Below, piece after piece: positions 35,503 through 43,643 of a DNA stretch of 64,000 nucleotides. Position 1 is the first letter of the stretch; each line of letters starts with the position of its first letter. Origin of the DNA: Eoetvoesia sp035555955 (GTDB lineage: Bacteria; Pseudomonadota; Gammaproteobacteria; Burkholderiales; Burkholderiaceae_B); the NCBI RefSeq assembly GCF_035555955.1, contig NZ_DATMGA010000066.1, positions 186,001-250,000 on the forward strand. The letters are read 5' to 3'. Under the pieces are notes generated by a model. The model was not told where the DNA came from. It made no database searches and saw only the letters and a program-made list of their open reading frames with translations. Made by a program: the position numbers and the translations under genes.

Positions 35503-37128
35503 ATGGCGAATCCAAACTCCTTTTCAGTTCGGCAGTTCCTTTCCAACGAACAACAACCCAGGCCAGCGGGCTGCGCGCCCGGCACAGAGCCGGCGTTCAG
35601 CGTTCTGTTCACCGACGGACAGCGCAGCGTTCGCCTCTCGAAGAACACACCGCCCCAACCCGGCTATTTCGTCGACCTGAACCTAGATCAGGCCATCGAC
35701 GCCATCATCGCAGCCCGCCAGGAATACAACCTCGCGGGCATTTTTCGGAGCCCGCTGTGCGTCGAGGACGACGTCGAGTATCGCCATGAAGTGTTCCGCG
35801 ACCTCGAAGAACAGCCCTTGCTGCGCGCGCTCCAGGCTTTCGCCGCGGAAATGCGCAAGATGCGCGAACACCTCGTGCAGGCCGAGAAGCTTCATTATCC
35901 CTATCAGGAAAAACGCTGGCACATCGAAGCGGTCATGATCTATTGCACGGCCGTAGGCGCCCTGAACCTCGCCTTGACGGCCAGCACCGCAAAATCCCGG
36001 GCCATCGGGCTCGAGCTGCGCAAATACGTGTCCGCCTATGTGGACTCAAAAGAATTCACGACGCTCTTCGACAATGCGCGCGCCTTGCTGTCCGAGCTGG
36101 ACGCCATTGCCTACAGCATTCATATTTCAGGCGACACCTTGAGCGTGTGCCACTACGACGGCGAGCCCGACTACAGCGCAGTCATCGAAGAAGCCTTCCG
36201 GAAATTCCGGCAGGGCGCGGTGCACGACCATCGCATCCAGTTTCACGAGTATCCGGACATGAACGGCATAGAAGCGAAAGTGCTGGAATTCGTCGCATTG
36301 CTCAATCCCGAGATTTTCCGCAGGCTCGACGAACTTCGGGAGCAAAGCAAGAGTTACCTGGATCCGACCATTGCCGAATTCGACCGGGAGATCCAGTTCT
36401 ATCTGGCGTACCTGGAGCATATGGCGCTATTCAGCCAGGCCGGCCGCTCTTTCTGCTATCCGCGCATCAGCGATTCGGACAAGCATGTATACGCCAAAGA
36501 TTGTTTCGACATCGCCCTTGGCAAGAAGCTGCTTTCCATGAACAAGAAGATCGTATGCAACGATTTCGAACTCAAGGACGGCGAACGCATGATCGTCGTC
36601 AGCGGGCCGAATCAAGGAGGCAAGACCACCTTCGCACGCATGTTCGGGCAGATGTTCTTTCTGGCCGCCATGGGCTGCCCGGTGCCGGGAACCGAAGCCC
36701 GGCTGCTCTTGAGCGACAGCATATTCACGCATTTCGAGCGGCAAGAGAACATCGACAATCTTCGCGGCAAGCTCAAGGACGATCTCGTCAGGATCCATCA
36801 GATACTGACCTCGGCCAGCCCGCGCAGCATCCTGGTCATGAACGAAATCTTCACTTCGACGTCGCTGACCGATGGACTGTATCTCAGCCAGAAGGTCATG
36901 GAGAAAGCGATCGAGCTGGACGTCCTTGGGGTATGGGTGACCTTCATCGACGAGCTGGCATCGTATGGCGACAGCGTGGTGAGCATGGTCAGCAGCGTCG
37001 ACCCCTCGCAAACGGTGCGTACCTTCAAGATCGTCCGGGCCCGCGCAACAGGCCGTTCCTACGCCATGGCCCTGGCGCAAAAGTATGGCTTGCTCTCCGA
37101 GCACATAAAAGAACGGGTGCAATCATGA
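35503..37128 (+). CDS. MutS-like ATPase A, fluoride-riboswitch controlled
   Basis: 541-aa protein with a MutS core (lever/clamp-like helical region) and a C-terminal MutS domain V ATPase. Walker A is GPNQGGKTTF (from residue 368). At Walker B the usual Asp-Glu is Asn-Glu (LVMNEIFTSTS, N447/E448), and a signature-like STSLTDG follows. There is no N-terminal mismatch-recognition domain (no FxE motif), so classical mismatch repair is unlikely. It overlaps the next MutS-like gene by ATGA, suggesting a heterodimer. Function unknown; the upstream fluoride riboswitch implies a role under fluoride stress. Confidence 0.88.
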   Translation: MANPNSFSVRQFLSNEQQPRPAGCAPGTEPAFSVLFTDGQRSVRLSKNTPPQPGYFVDLNLDQAIDAIIAARQEYNLAGIFRSPLCVEDDVEYRHEVFRDLEEQPLLRALQAFAAEMRKMREHLVQAEKLHYPYQEKRWHIEAVMIYCTAVGALNLALTASTAKSRAIGLELRKYVSAYVDSKEFTTLFDNARALLSELDAIAYSIHISGDTLSVCHYDGEPDYSAVIEEAFRKFRQGAVHDHRIQFHEYPDMNGIEAKVLEFVALLNPEIFRRLDELREQSKSYLDPTIAEFDREIQFYLAYLEHMALFSQAGRSFCYPRISDSDKHVYAKDCFDIALGKKLLSMNKKIVCNDFELKDGERMIVVSGPNQGGKTTFARMFGQMFFLAAMGCPVPGTEARLLLSDSIFTHFERQENIDNLRGKLKDDLVRIHQILTSASPRSILVMNEIFTSTSLTDGLYLSQKVMEKAIELDVLGVWVTFIDELASYGDSVVSMVSSVDPSQTVRTFKIVRARATGRSYAMALAQKYGLLSEHIKERVQS

Positions 37129-38636
37129 AAGTCCATTTGATGTACGAGAACCGCGATTTCGACCTGGATGCCCCTTTTCCGTTGAACGGCCGCGAACTGA
37201 TCGACGATCTAGAACTCGACACGCTTGTTCAGGCCATGGCGGGCGAGGATGAATACCTGCAGAAAGTTGAGCGCACTGCCCTGCTCGCCTCGGTAAAGAC
37301 CGATATTGAAACCGTCGCGCATCGCCAGGCCGCGCTGCGGGACTCCCTGGAAAACAAAGAGGTCGTGCGGCAGCTTTACCAACTCTCCATCGAGGCGCTG
37401 GAACTCAAGCAGAAAGGCTACTGGGGCATCGGCCTGCATTACCCGCTTGCAAACCTGCACAGCTCGATGGAGGTCATCAATGTATTGATACCGAAGTTCG
37501 AAGAGCTGCGGGATACGGCCAACCGCGTCGCGCCGCAATTCAACTCGCCTGGCTGGAAGCGGCTTTTCGCAACATTGAGCGAAGAACTTGGCGAAGCCTA
37601 CATCGAACAGCTGCGAAGCCATCTGAAAACCCTGAGATTCCGGCACGGCATTCTGGTCAGCGCACATCTGGGCCAGGGAAATCGCGGCAGCGATTATGTG
37701 CTTCGCACGCCGTCCGACGACGGGCTCAACTGGCTGACCCGCCTGTTTTCCAGGAAGCCGCCGTCCTACAGCTATACCCTTCCCCCCCGGGACGAAAACG
37801 GGGCCCGCGCCCTTTCGGAGCTTGGAGACCGGGGCATCAATCTGGTAGCCAATGCGCTGGCCCAATCGGCCGAGCACGTTGCCAGCTTCTTTACGCTGCT
37901 GCGCGCCGAACTGGCATTCCACGTATGCGGCATAAACCTGAGCGAAAGCCTGGCCCGGCTCGAGGAGCCAATCGTCTTTCCCGACGTGCTGCAGTCCGGC
38001 CAGCGCCGATCCAGCTTCGAAGAGTTGTACGATGTTTGCCTTGCATTGAAAATGCGCAAGAAAGTGGTGGCCAATACCCTTGATCTCGAAGACAGCCGTC
38101 TGGTGATCGTCACGGGCGCCAATCAGGGCGGGAAGTCGTCGTTCTTGCGCAGCATCGGCGTTGCGCAACTCATGATGCAAAGCGGCTTGTTCGTCTGCGC
38201 GAAAGCATTCTCGGCCAATTTATGCGAAGGCTTGTACACGCACTACAAACGCGAGGAAGACGCGGGGATGGAAAGTGGCAAGTTCGACGAGGAACTCAAG
38301 CGCATGAGTTCCATCGTCGACCAGGTTTCGGTCAATGCACTGGTTCTGTTCAATGAATCCTTCGCCGCGACGAACGAACGAGAGGGCTCCGAAGTCGCCC
38401 GGACGATTACCGAGGCCCTGCTGGAATGCGGCGTAAAGGTGTTTTTCGTGACGCATCAATATGCGTTCGCGCACGGCCTTTACGCCCAGCCGGTCGATCG
38501 GGCCGCCTACCTTCTTGCCGAGCGCCTTGAAGATGGAACCCGCACTTTCCATGTCAAACCCGGAGAGCCTCAGCAAACGAGTTACGGAGCGGATTTGTAC
38601 AAGGAAATTTTCGAGCCGGCAGCCCTGCCCGTCTGA
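37125..38636 (+). CDS. MutS-like ATPase B, partner of ATPase A
   Basis: 503-aa paralogue with the same layout: helical core, then domain V ATPase with Walker A GANQGGKSSF (from residue 331) and Asn-Glu at Walker B (LVLFNESFAATNEREG, N410/E411). The FVTHQYAFAHGL switch segment near residue 445 replaces the usual TH motif context. The start ATG overlaps the end of ATPase A, so the two should be made in equal amounts. No DNA-binding domain is recognisable by eye. Confidence 0.88.
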   Translation: MKVHLMYENRDFDLDAPFPLNGRELIDDLELDTLVQAMAGEDEYLQKVERTALLASVKTDIETVAHRQAALRDSLENKEVVRQLYQLSIEALELKQKGYWGIGLHYPLANLHSSMEVINVLIPKFEELRDTANRVAPQFNSPGWKRLFATLSEELGEAYIEQLRSHLKTLRFRHGILVSAHLGQGNRGSDYVLRTPSDDGLNWLTRLFSRKPPSYSYTLPPRDENGARALSELGDRGINLVANALAQSAEHVASFFTLLRAELAFHVCGINLSESLARLEEPIVFPDVLQSGQRRSSFEELYDVCLALKMRKKVVANTLDLEDSRLVIVTGANQGGKSSFLRSIGVAQLMMQSGLFVCAKAFSANLCEGLYTHYKREEDAGMESGKFDEELKRMSSIVDQVSVNALVLFNESFAATNEREGSEVARTITEALLECGVKVFFVTHQYAFAHGLYAQPVDRAAYLLAERLEDGTRTFHVKPGEPQQTSYGADLYKEIFEPAALPV

Positions 38637-38648
38637 AACCAGCAGACG

Positions 38649-38681
38649 CAGGAGCAAGCCACCGGCATATAGCCCGCCGCG
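38649..38681 (-). repeat. Remnant of a copZ 3' end
   Basis: On the minus strand this encodes AGYMPVACS, nearly the C-terminus of the copZ at 39539 (AGYTPVACS), with 22 or more of about 26 bases identical by eye. It is a partial duplicate lying between the MutS-like pair and DUF1345. Confidence 0.5.
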
Positions 38682-39341
38682 TCATCCTCCAAGCAGGCTG
38701 GCTGCGATATTGATCGACAGCCCGACAATGGCCACATTGAACAGGAAACAAAGCACGGACTGCGCCAGAACCGCCTTGCGCGTGCCGTTGTCCATGACGG
38801 CCACATCCGAAGTCTGAACGGCCACGACTATGGTGAAGGAAAAATAAAGAAAATCCCAATAGTCGGGCTTCTGCTCATCATCGGGGAAACGCAAGGGCCG
38901 CCTTTCAGGCCGCGAGCGGTAAAACAGCCGTGCATATTGATGCGTGAACAGGACGCCAAGCAGGCACCATGAGCCGAATACGGTAACAGCGGTAAAAACG
39001 TAATGCGAGAAGCGCTGGCCGGCGGACAGGCCATGAGCGGCCGGCAACTCGAGAATGACGGCGCCAAGGCTTACCATGCAAGCAACCGACATGACCGCCA
39101 ATACCGCCGCCCAGCTCTTGTCTTCTTGCGCGGCAAGCTTGCGGACCCTGGGGGCGTCGGCCCGCAACATCATCCAGCCAGTCAATGCCAGATAGAGCCA
39201 CACCATGACATTCCAGCCGGCCAGTATTTGGTGGGCAATGGTCTCCTGCGAGGAAAAGAAAGCCAGGGCGACAATTACGCCGGCCGCGACAGCGACAAGC
39301 AAGCGCTGATGATTGTAAAAAAAATGGCGTGTTGCAAGCAT
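38682..39341 (-). CDS. DUF1345 membrane protein
   Basis: 219-aa inner-membrane protein with about six hydrophobic helices and the DUF1345 segments WDFLYFSFTIVVAVQTSDVA and AQSVLCFLFNVAIVGLSIN, the latter resembling an ion-channel pore half. A GAGGA ribosome site precedes the ATG. It is convergent with the MutS-like genes. Function not known. Confidence 0.85.
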   Translation of the reverse strand: MLATRHFFYNHQRLLVAVAAGVIVALAFFSSQETIAHQILAGWNVMVWLYLALTGWMMLRADAPRVRKLAAQEDKSWAAVLAVMSVACMVSLGAVILELPAAHGLSAGQRFSHYVFTAVTVFGSWCLLGVLFTHQYARLFYRSRPERRPLRFPDDEQKPDYWDFLYFSFTIVVAVQTSDVAVMDNGTRKAVLAQSVLCFLFNVAIVGLSINIAASLLGG

Positions 39342-39538
39342 TTTATTTTCCTCGTTGCCTGAAGCTGCATCACCGCAGCATAGATCCAAGCCGCGGCTAC
39401 GCGAGGGCATTATCGCCCGGGCCAGACTTCAGGCTTTGGGCGTCATCGGGCTGCTTGCTGCATTGGCGCTGTCCGCCATAGAAGCCAGATTGCTGCGCTG
39501 GCGCGGTTGACCACGCGCAGCGGGCAAATGTGGTGTCC

Positions 39539-39739
39539 TCAGGAGCAAGCTACCGGCGTATAGCCGGCCTCGCGAATGGCCTCGGCCACGGCTTCGGCGC
39601 TGGCTGCGCCGTCGACGCGCACGCGGTGGCTGTCGAGGTCGACTTCCACGGTCGAGCCCGGCGCGGCCTCTTTTACCGCCTTGGTGACGGCGCCGACGCA
39701 ATGGTTGCAAGTCATATCGTTCACGTTGAATTCAAGCAT
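39539..39739 (-). CDS. copZ: Copper chaperone CopZ (HMA domain)
   Basis: 66-aa single HMA domain with the Cu(I) motif MTCNHC, which delivers copper to CopA or CueR. Start at MLEFNVNDMTC with an AGAGGA site upstream; the longer open frame adds eight unlikely residues. It is divergent from cueR with a CueR-type promoter between (39774-39804). Confidence 0.93.
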   Translation of the reverse strand: MLEFNVNDMTCNHCVGAVTKAVKEAAPGSTVEVDLDSHRVRVDGAASAEAVAEAIREAGYTPVACS

Positions 39740-39773
39740 GGCTTCCTCTGTGCATAAAAACAAGATCGGCTTT

Positions 39774-39804
39774 ACTATAAACCTTCCTACAATGGCAATG
39801 TAAA
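39774..39804 (-). promoter_or_regulatory. CueR-type promoter of copZ (19-bp spacer)
   Basis: On the minus strand TTTACA (-35, 39799-39804), a 19-bp spacer containing TTGCCATTGTAGGAAGGTT, then TATAGT (-10, 39774-39779). A 19-bp spacer with an internal dyad is the hallmark of MerR/CueR promoters. Confidence 0.8.
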
Positions 39805-39866
39805 GGACTCCGGCACAAATGCGCAGTCATGCGCAACGCGGGTCGAACACGATTGGAACCACGGAC

Positions 39867-40262
39867 ATGAATATTGGACAGGCGGCCGCCGCATCGGGCG
39901 TAACGGCCAAGATGATTCGGTATTACGAAAGCATAGGCCTTATCGGCAAGGCCAACCGCTCCGGATCGGGGTACCGCCAGTACTCCGATCAAAATATACA
40001 GACCCTGCGCTTCATCAAGCGCTCGCGCGACCTGGGCTTTTCGCTCGAGCGCATCAAGACCCTTATCGGCCTGTGGGAAGACGACAGCCGCAAAAGCTCG
40101 GACGTCAAGAAGCTGGCGCGCCAGTACATTGCCGAGCTGGACGAAGACATCGCGAAGCTGCAATCCATCCGGAACCAGCTTGAACACCTGGCTGCATGCT
40201 GCCAGGGCAACAACCGCCCCGACTGCCCTATTCTCGACGAGCTTTCGTCCATGCATGCATAA
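39867..40262 (+). CDS. cueR: Copper-responsive MerR regulator CueR
   Basis: 131-aa MerR-family activator. Winged helix MNIGQAAAASGVTAKMIRYY with GYRQYSDQNIQTLRFI; a long dimerisation helix; and the C-terminal copper-binding loop CCQGNNRPDC that distinguishes CueR from Zn or Hg sensors. Start chosen at MNIGQ; the frame extends upstream but without family similarity. It is divergent from copZ and probably also controls the CopA gene at 41108. Confidence 0.93.
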   Translation: MNIGQAAAASGVTAKMIRYYESIGLIGKANRSGSGYRQYSDQNIQTLRFIKRSRDLGFSLERIKTLIGLWEDDSRKSSDVKKLARQYIAELDEDIAKLQSIRNQLEHLAACCQGNNRPDCPILDELSSMHA

Positions 40263-40365
40263 GCAAGCGACTCAGCCCATATGGTTATATGGACTGAATC
40301 GCGGAAATATCAACCGAGCCGATAACTTTGCCAACCGGACGGCTTTCACCGCCCAAGCTTCCAGG

Positions 40366-40707
40366 CTATGGTTTCAAAGGTAATAGTCTTAATAGTTCAG
40401 GCAAGGCCGTTTGCACAGTTTCCCACACCACATCGAGATTTATTTCAAAGTAGCCGTGAGCAATGCGGTTGCGCATACCACGCATATTGCGCCACGGTAC
40501 GTGCTTATGGATGCGGGTAAACTCGGCGTAGTTGTCCATCAACTTCGCTGCAGCCTCACCGATAATGATAAGACTCATGACGACAGCCTGCTGAGTGCGC
40601 CTGTCCTCAAGGAAATCATCTTTGGCTAAACCATCAACGAAACTACAGGCATCCGCAGCTGCCTGCCGCATGTGATCGAGGTAATCGCCCAGGCGGCTCT
40701 CATTCAT
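40366..40707 (-). CDS. hepT: HepT-like HEPN toxin
   Basis: 113-aa HEPN-domain (DUF86) protein with the Rx4-6H RNase motif in RGMRNRIAHGYFEIN. Forms an RNase toxin neutralised by the adjacent MntA-like nucleotidyltransferase; the two overlap by ATGA. It sits between cueR and copA on the minus strand and interrupts the copper genes. Confidence 0.85.
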   Translation of the reverse strand: MNESRLGDYLDHMRQAAADACSFVDGLAKDDFLEDRRTQQAVVMSLIIIGEAAAKLMDNYAEFTRIHKHVPWRNMRGMRNRIAHGYFEINLDVVWETVQTALPELLRLLPLKP

Positions 40708-40994
40708 ATCGGCCGCGCTTCCGCGAGCACTTTGGCCCGGAACTTCGGTGGCAAATCAGCCGGAGTCAACAAGTCGACCTTAATGCCAAGCAGCGACTCA
40801 AGCTCGTCTTGCAGGCCGCCCAGATCAAACAGCGTTGCGCCAGGCAAAGCATCCACCAACACATCAATGTCGCTGCCATCCTGGTCGGTGCCATGCAGCA
40901 CCGATCCAAATATCCTCGGGTTCGCCGTACGAAAACGACTAACCGCCTCGCGTACGGCAATTCGCTTCATGTCGAGCACGACGGATGGTCGCAT
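40704..40994 (-). CDS. mntA: MntA-like nucleotidyltransferase antitoxin
   Basis: 96-aa minimal nucleotidyltransferase with the active-site motif GSVLHGTDQDGSDIDVLVD (GSx10DxD). In HepT/MntA systems it AMPylates the toxin at a Tyr near the HEPN motif. It is the first gene of the two, the usual order, and is translationally coupled with hepT. Confidence 0.85.
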   Translation of the reverse strand: MRPSVVLDMKRIAVREAVSRFRTANPRIFGSVLHGTDQDGSDIDVLVDALPGATLFDLGGLQDELESLLGIKVDLLTPADLPPKFRAKVLAEARPI

Positions 40995-41107
40995 GGCGTT
41001 CCTCGTTTATCAAAACTCGTTCAAATGATATGCAATCAAGAATAGCACTTCAAGAGCTATTTTTTCAGATTGGTCATGTATTGATTTCCCGCTCACCCAC
41101 TATGCAG

Positions 41108-43399
41108 CTACGAAAGCGGCGCCTGGAAGCGCCTTAGCCGCAAGGCATTGCCCAGGACGAAGACGCTGGAAAGCGCCATGGCGCCGGCGGCCAGAACGGG
41201 AGAAAGCAAGGTTTCGTTCCAGGGGTACAACACCCCCGCGGCGACGGGGATGAGCGCGGCGTTGTAGGCAAACGCCCAGAACAGGTTCTGCCGGATATTG
41301 GCCAGCGTAGCCCTGGACAAGGCAATGGCGTTCGGCACGCCGCGCAGGTCGCCCGACATCAGCACCACATCGGCCGCCTCGATGGCAATGTCCGTACCCG
41401 TGCCGATGGCCAGGCCGACATCAGCCTGGGCCAGGGCCGGCGCGTCGTTGATGCCGTCGCCCACATAGGCAAGCAGGCCATGCTCACGCTTCAGGCGGTT
41501 TACCGCGTCGATCTTCCCGTCGGGCAGCACTTCGGCTACCACCTCGTCGATGCCCAGTTGGCTGGCTATGGCCTGCCCGGTGCGCCGGTTGTCGCCAGTG
41601 ACCATGGCCACCTTCAGGCCAAGCTCGTGCAGCGCCCGTATGGCTTGCGGCGTGGTTTCCTTGATGGGGTCGGCAACCGCGATCACAGCGGCGAGCCTCC
41701 CATCCACCGCCGCATACAAGGGCGTCTTGCCCTCGCTTCCCAGGCGAAGCGCGGCATCGGCGAAAACGGAAATGTCCAGCCCCAGTTTTTGCATATAGCG
41801 ATCCGCGCCGACGTGCAGGCGCGTCGAACCCACCAACGCACTGACGCCGAAGCCTGTGACCGACTCGAATTGTTCGACGCGGCCCGGAACCAGGCCTTCG
41901 GCCTGGGCCGCTTCGACCAGGGCCCGCGCGATGGGGTGTTCCGACCTGCCCTCGACCGCCGCGATTCCAGACAAGACCGAGGCCCTGTCGAAACCTTCGG
42001 CCAGGATAAGGTCTGTCAGCTCGGGGCGACCCTTCGTCAGCGTGCCGGTCTTGTCCACCGCAACGACCTTGGCGTCCCGGAGCAATTGCAGGGCTTCGCC
42101 CTTGCGGAACAGCACGCCCATCTGCGCTGCCCTGCCCGTTCCGACCATGATGGCGGTGGGCGTGGCCAGGCCCATGGCGCAAGGGCAGGCAATGATCAGC
42201 ACCGCCACGGCATTGACCAGGGCCAGGGTCAGCGCGGGATCCGGACCCGCCATCAGCCAGACCACGAACGTCAGCAGCGCGGCCGCCATCACGGCCGGCA
42301 CGAACCACATGGTGATCCGGTCCACCGCCGCCTGTATGGGCAGCTTGGCGCTTTGCGCCTGTTCAACCATGCGGATGATCTGGGCCAGCACGGTATCGGC
42401 GCCCACCTTGGTGGCGCGCAGGGTAAGCGCGCCATTCTGATTGACGGTGCCGCCCACCAACTGATCGCCAACTGCCTTTTCCACCGGCGCGGGTTCGCCG
42501 CTGATCATGGATTCGTCGACGTACCCGGCGCCGTCCACCACCACGCCGTCCACCGGCACGCGCTCGCCGGGACGCAGTTCGATAATATCGCCGCTTTGCA
42601 CCTGGTCGATGGCGATTTCCATGGCCTTTCCGTCGCGAAGCACCCGCGCGGACTTGGCTTGCAGCCCTACCAGGCGCTTGATGGCTTCGGAGGTGCGGCC
42701 CTTGGCCCTGGCCTCCAGGAGGCGGCCGAGCAGGATGAGCGTGACGATGACCGATGCCGCTTCGTAGTAGACATGCACCGTTTGCGGCGGAAGCACGGCC
42801 GGCGCAAACGTGGCGACCGCCGAATAAGCGTAGGCGGCGGCCGCGCCCAAGGCCACCAGGGAGTTCATGTCCGGCGCCAGCCGCAGCAAAGCCGGAATGC
42901 CTTTTTTGAAAAACCGCCACCCCGGCCCGAACAGCACGATGCTGGTCAGGACGAACTGGACGCGCCAGCTGGCCTGCATGCCAATGACGCCATCCAACCA
43001 GTGGTGAAAGGCCGGAACCATATGCCCGCCCATTTCCAGCACGAATACGGGCAGCGTGAATGCCAGCGCCACCCATAGCGCTCGCCCGAGCGCGGCCTCT
43101 TCGGCCGCCCGCCTGGCCGGCGCCGTGTCGTCGGCGCCGGCATCCGGGGCGATGATCCGGGCTTCATAGCCGGCCTTCGCCACCGCCTGGACGAGGTCCG
43201 ACCCGACGGCGCCGGGCGCCACGAACACCTGGGCGCGTTCCGTGGCAAGGTTCACGGTGGCTGCGCTTACGCCAGGGACTTTCAACAGCGCCTTTTCAAC
43301 GCGCCCAACGCATGAGGCGCAGCTCATGCCCTCGACCGCAAGATCGACCGCCGCAACGGTCACGCCGGCGCGACCGGTAGTGCTTTGCCCTGTGGTCAT
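41108..43399 (-). CDS. copA: Copper-exporting P1B ATPase CopA
   Basis: 763-aa Cu(I)-exporting ATPase with one N-terminal HMA domain (GMSCASC at about residues 24-30), the SGEP actuator loop, CPCAMGL in the transport helix, phosphorylation site DKTGTLTKG, SEHPI and GDGINDAPAL. It is distinct from the island ATPase at 19204, which has an HMBD-type N-terminus. A CueR-type promoter lies at 43448-43478, so it is probably under CueR control together with copZ. Confidence 0.95.
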   Translation of the reverse strand: MTTGQSTTGRAGVTVAAVDLAVEGMSCASCVGRVEKALLKVPGVSAATVNLATERAQVFVAPGAVGSDLVQAVAKAGYEARIIAPDAGADDTAPARRAAEEAALGRALWVALAFTLPVFVLEMGGHMVPAFHHWLDGVIGMQASWRVQFVLTSIVLFGPGWRFFKKGIPALLRLAPDMNSLVALGAAAAYAYSAVATFAPAVLPPQTVHVYYEAASVIVTLILLGRLLEARAKGRTSEAIKRLVGLQAKSARVLRDGKAMEIAIDQVQSGDIIELRPGERVPVDGVVVDGAGYVDESMISGEPAPVEKAVGDQLVGGTVNQNGALTLRATKVGADTVLAQIIRMVEQAQSAKLPIQAAVDRITMWFVPAVMAAALLTFVVWLMAGPDPALTLALVNAVAVLIIACPCAMGLATPTAIMVGTGRAAQMGVLFRKGEALQLLRDAKVVAVDKTGTLTKGRPELTDLILAEGFDRASVLSGIAAVEGRSEHPIARALVEAAQAEGLVPGRVEQFESVTGFGVSALVGSTRLHVGADRYMQKLGLDISVFADAALRLGSEGKTPLYAAVDGRLAAVIAVADPIKETTPQAIRALHELGLKVAMVTGDNRRTGQAIASQLGIDEVVAEVLPDGKIDAVNRLKREHGLLAYVGDGINDAPALAQADVGLAIGTGTDIAIEAADVVLMSGDLRGVPNAIALSRATLANIRQNLFWAFAYNAALIPVAAGVLYPWNETLLSPVLAAGAMALSSVFVLGNALRLRRFQAPLS

Positions 43400-43447
43400 C
43401 CCAATCTCCTCTGAAAAATGGCTACGGTGAACGGCTATTCAATGGCA

Positions 43448-43478
43448 ACTTTAAAGCTTCCAATCATGGTAATGTCAA
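43448..43478 (-). promoter_or_regulatory. CueR-type promoter of the copper ATPase gene (19-bp spacer)
   Basis: On the minus strand TTGACA (-35, 43473-43478), a 19-bp spacer containing TTACCATGATTGGAAGCTT, then TAAAGT (-10, 43448-43453). The spacer resembles the copZ promoter spacer. Confidence 0.8.
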
Positions 43479-43643
43479 GCGTATTGGAGTCTTTCGGCGC
43501 GGCCGCTTCACTTTTTCCCGTTTCTGGCTCAGAATTTGGAGACCACGCGCTTGCAGATCCATCCGCCGCGCTGCCCGGGCTTACGCCCGCCTCGACGCCC
43601 GAAAACCCGGCAGCCTCCCCTTCCCGCACCAAGGAGTCCGACT

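Noticed and set aside
35943..37124. Upstream extension of MutS-like ATPase B
   Set aside because: It overlaps ATPase A in another frame and reads as Arg-rich noise; the ATGA start at 37125 is natural.
35503..38636. Calling the two ATPases mismatch-repair MutS
   Set aside because: Both lack the mismatch-recognition and connector domains and differ at Walker B; only the ATPase part is MutS-like.
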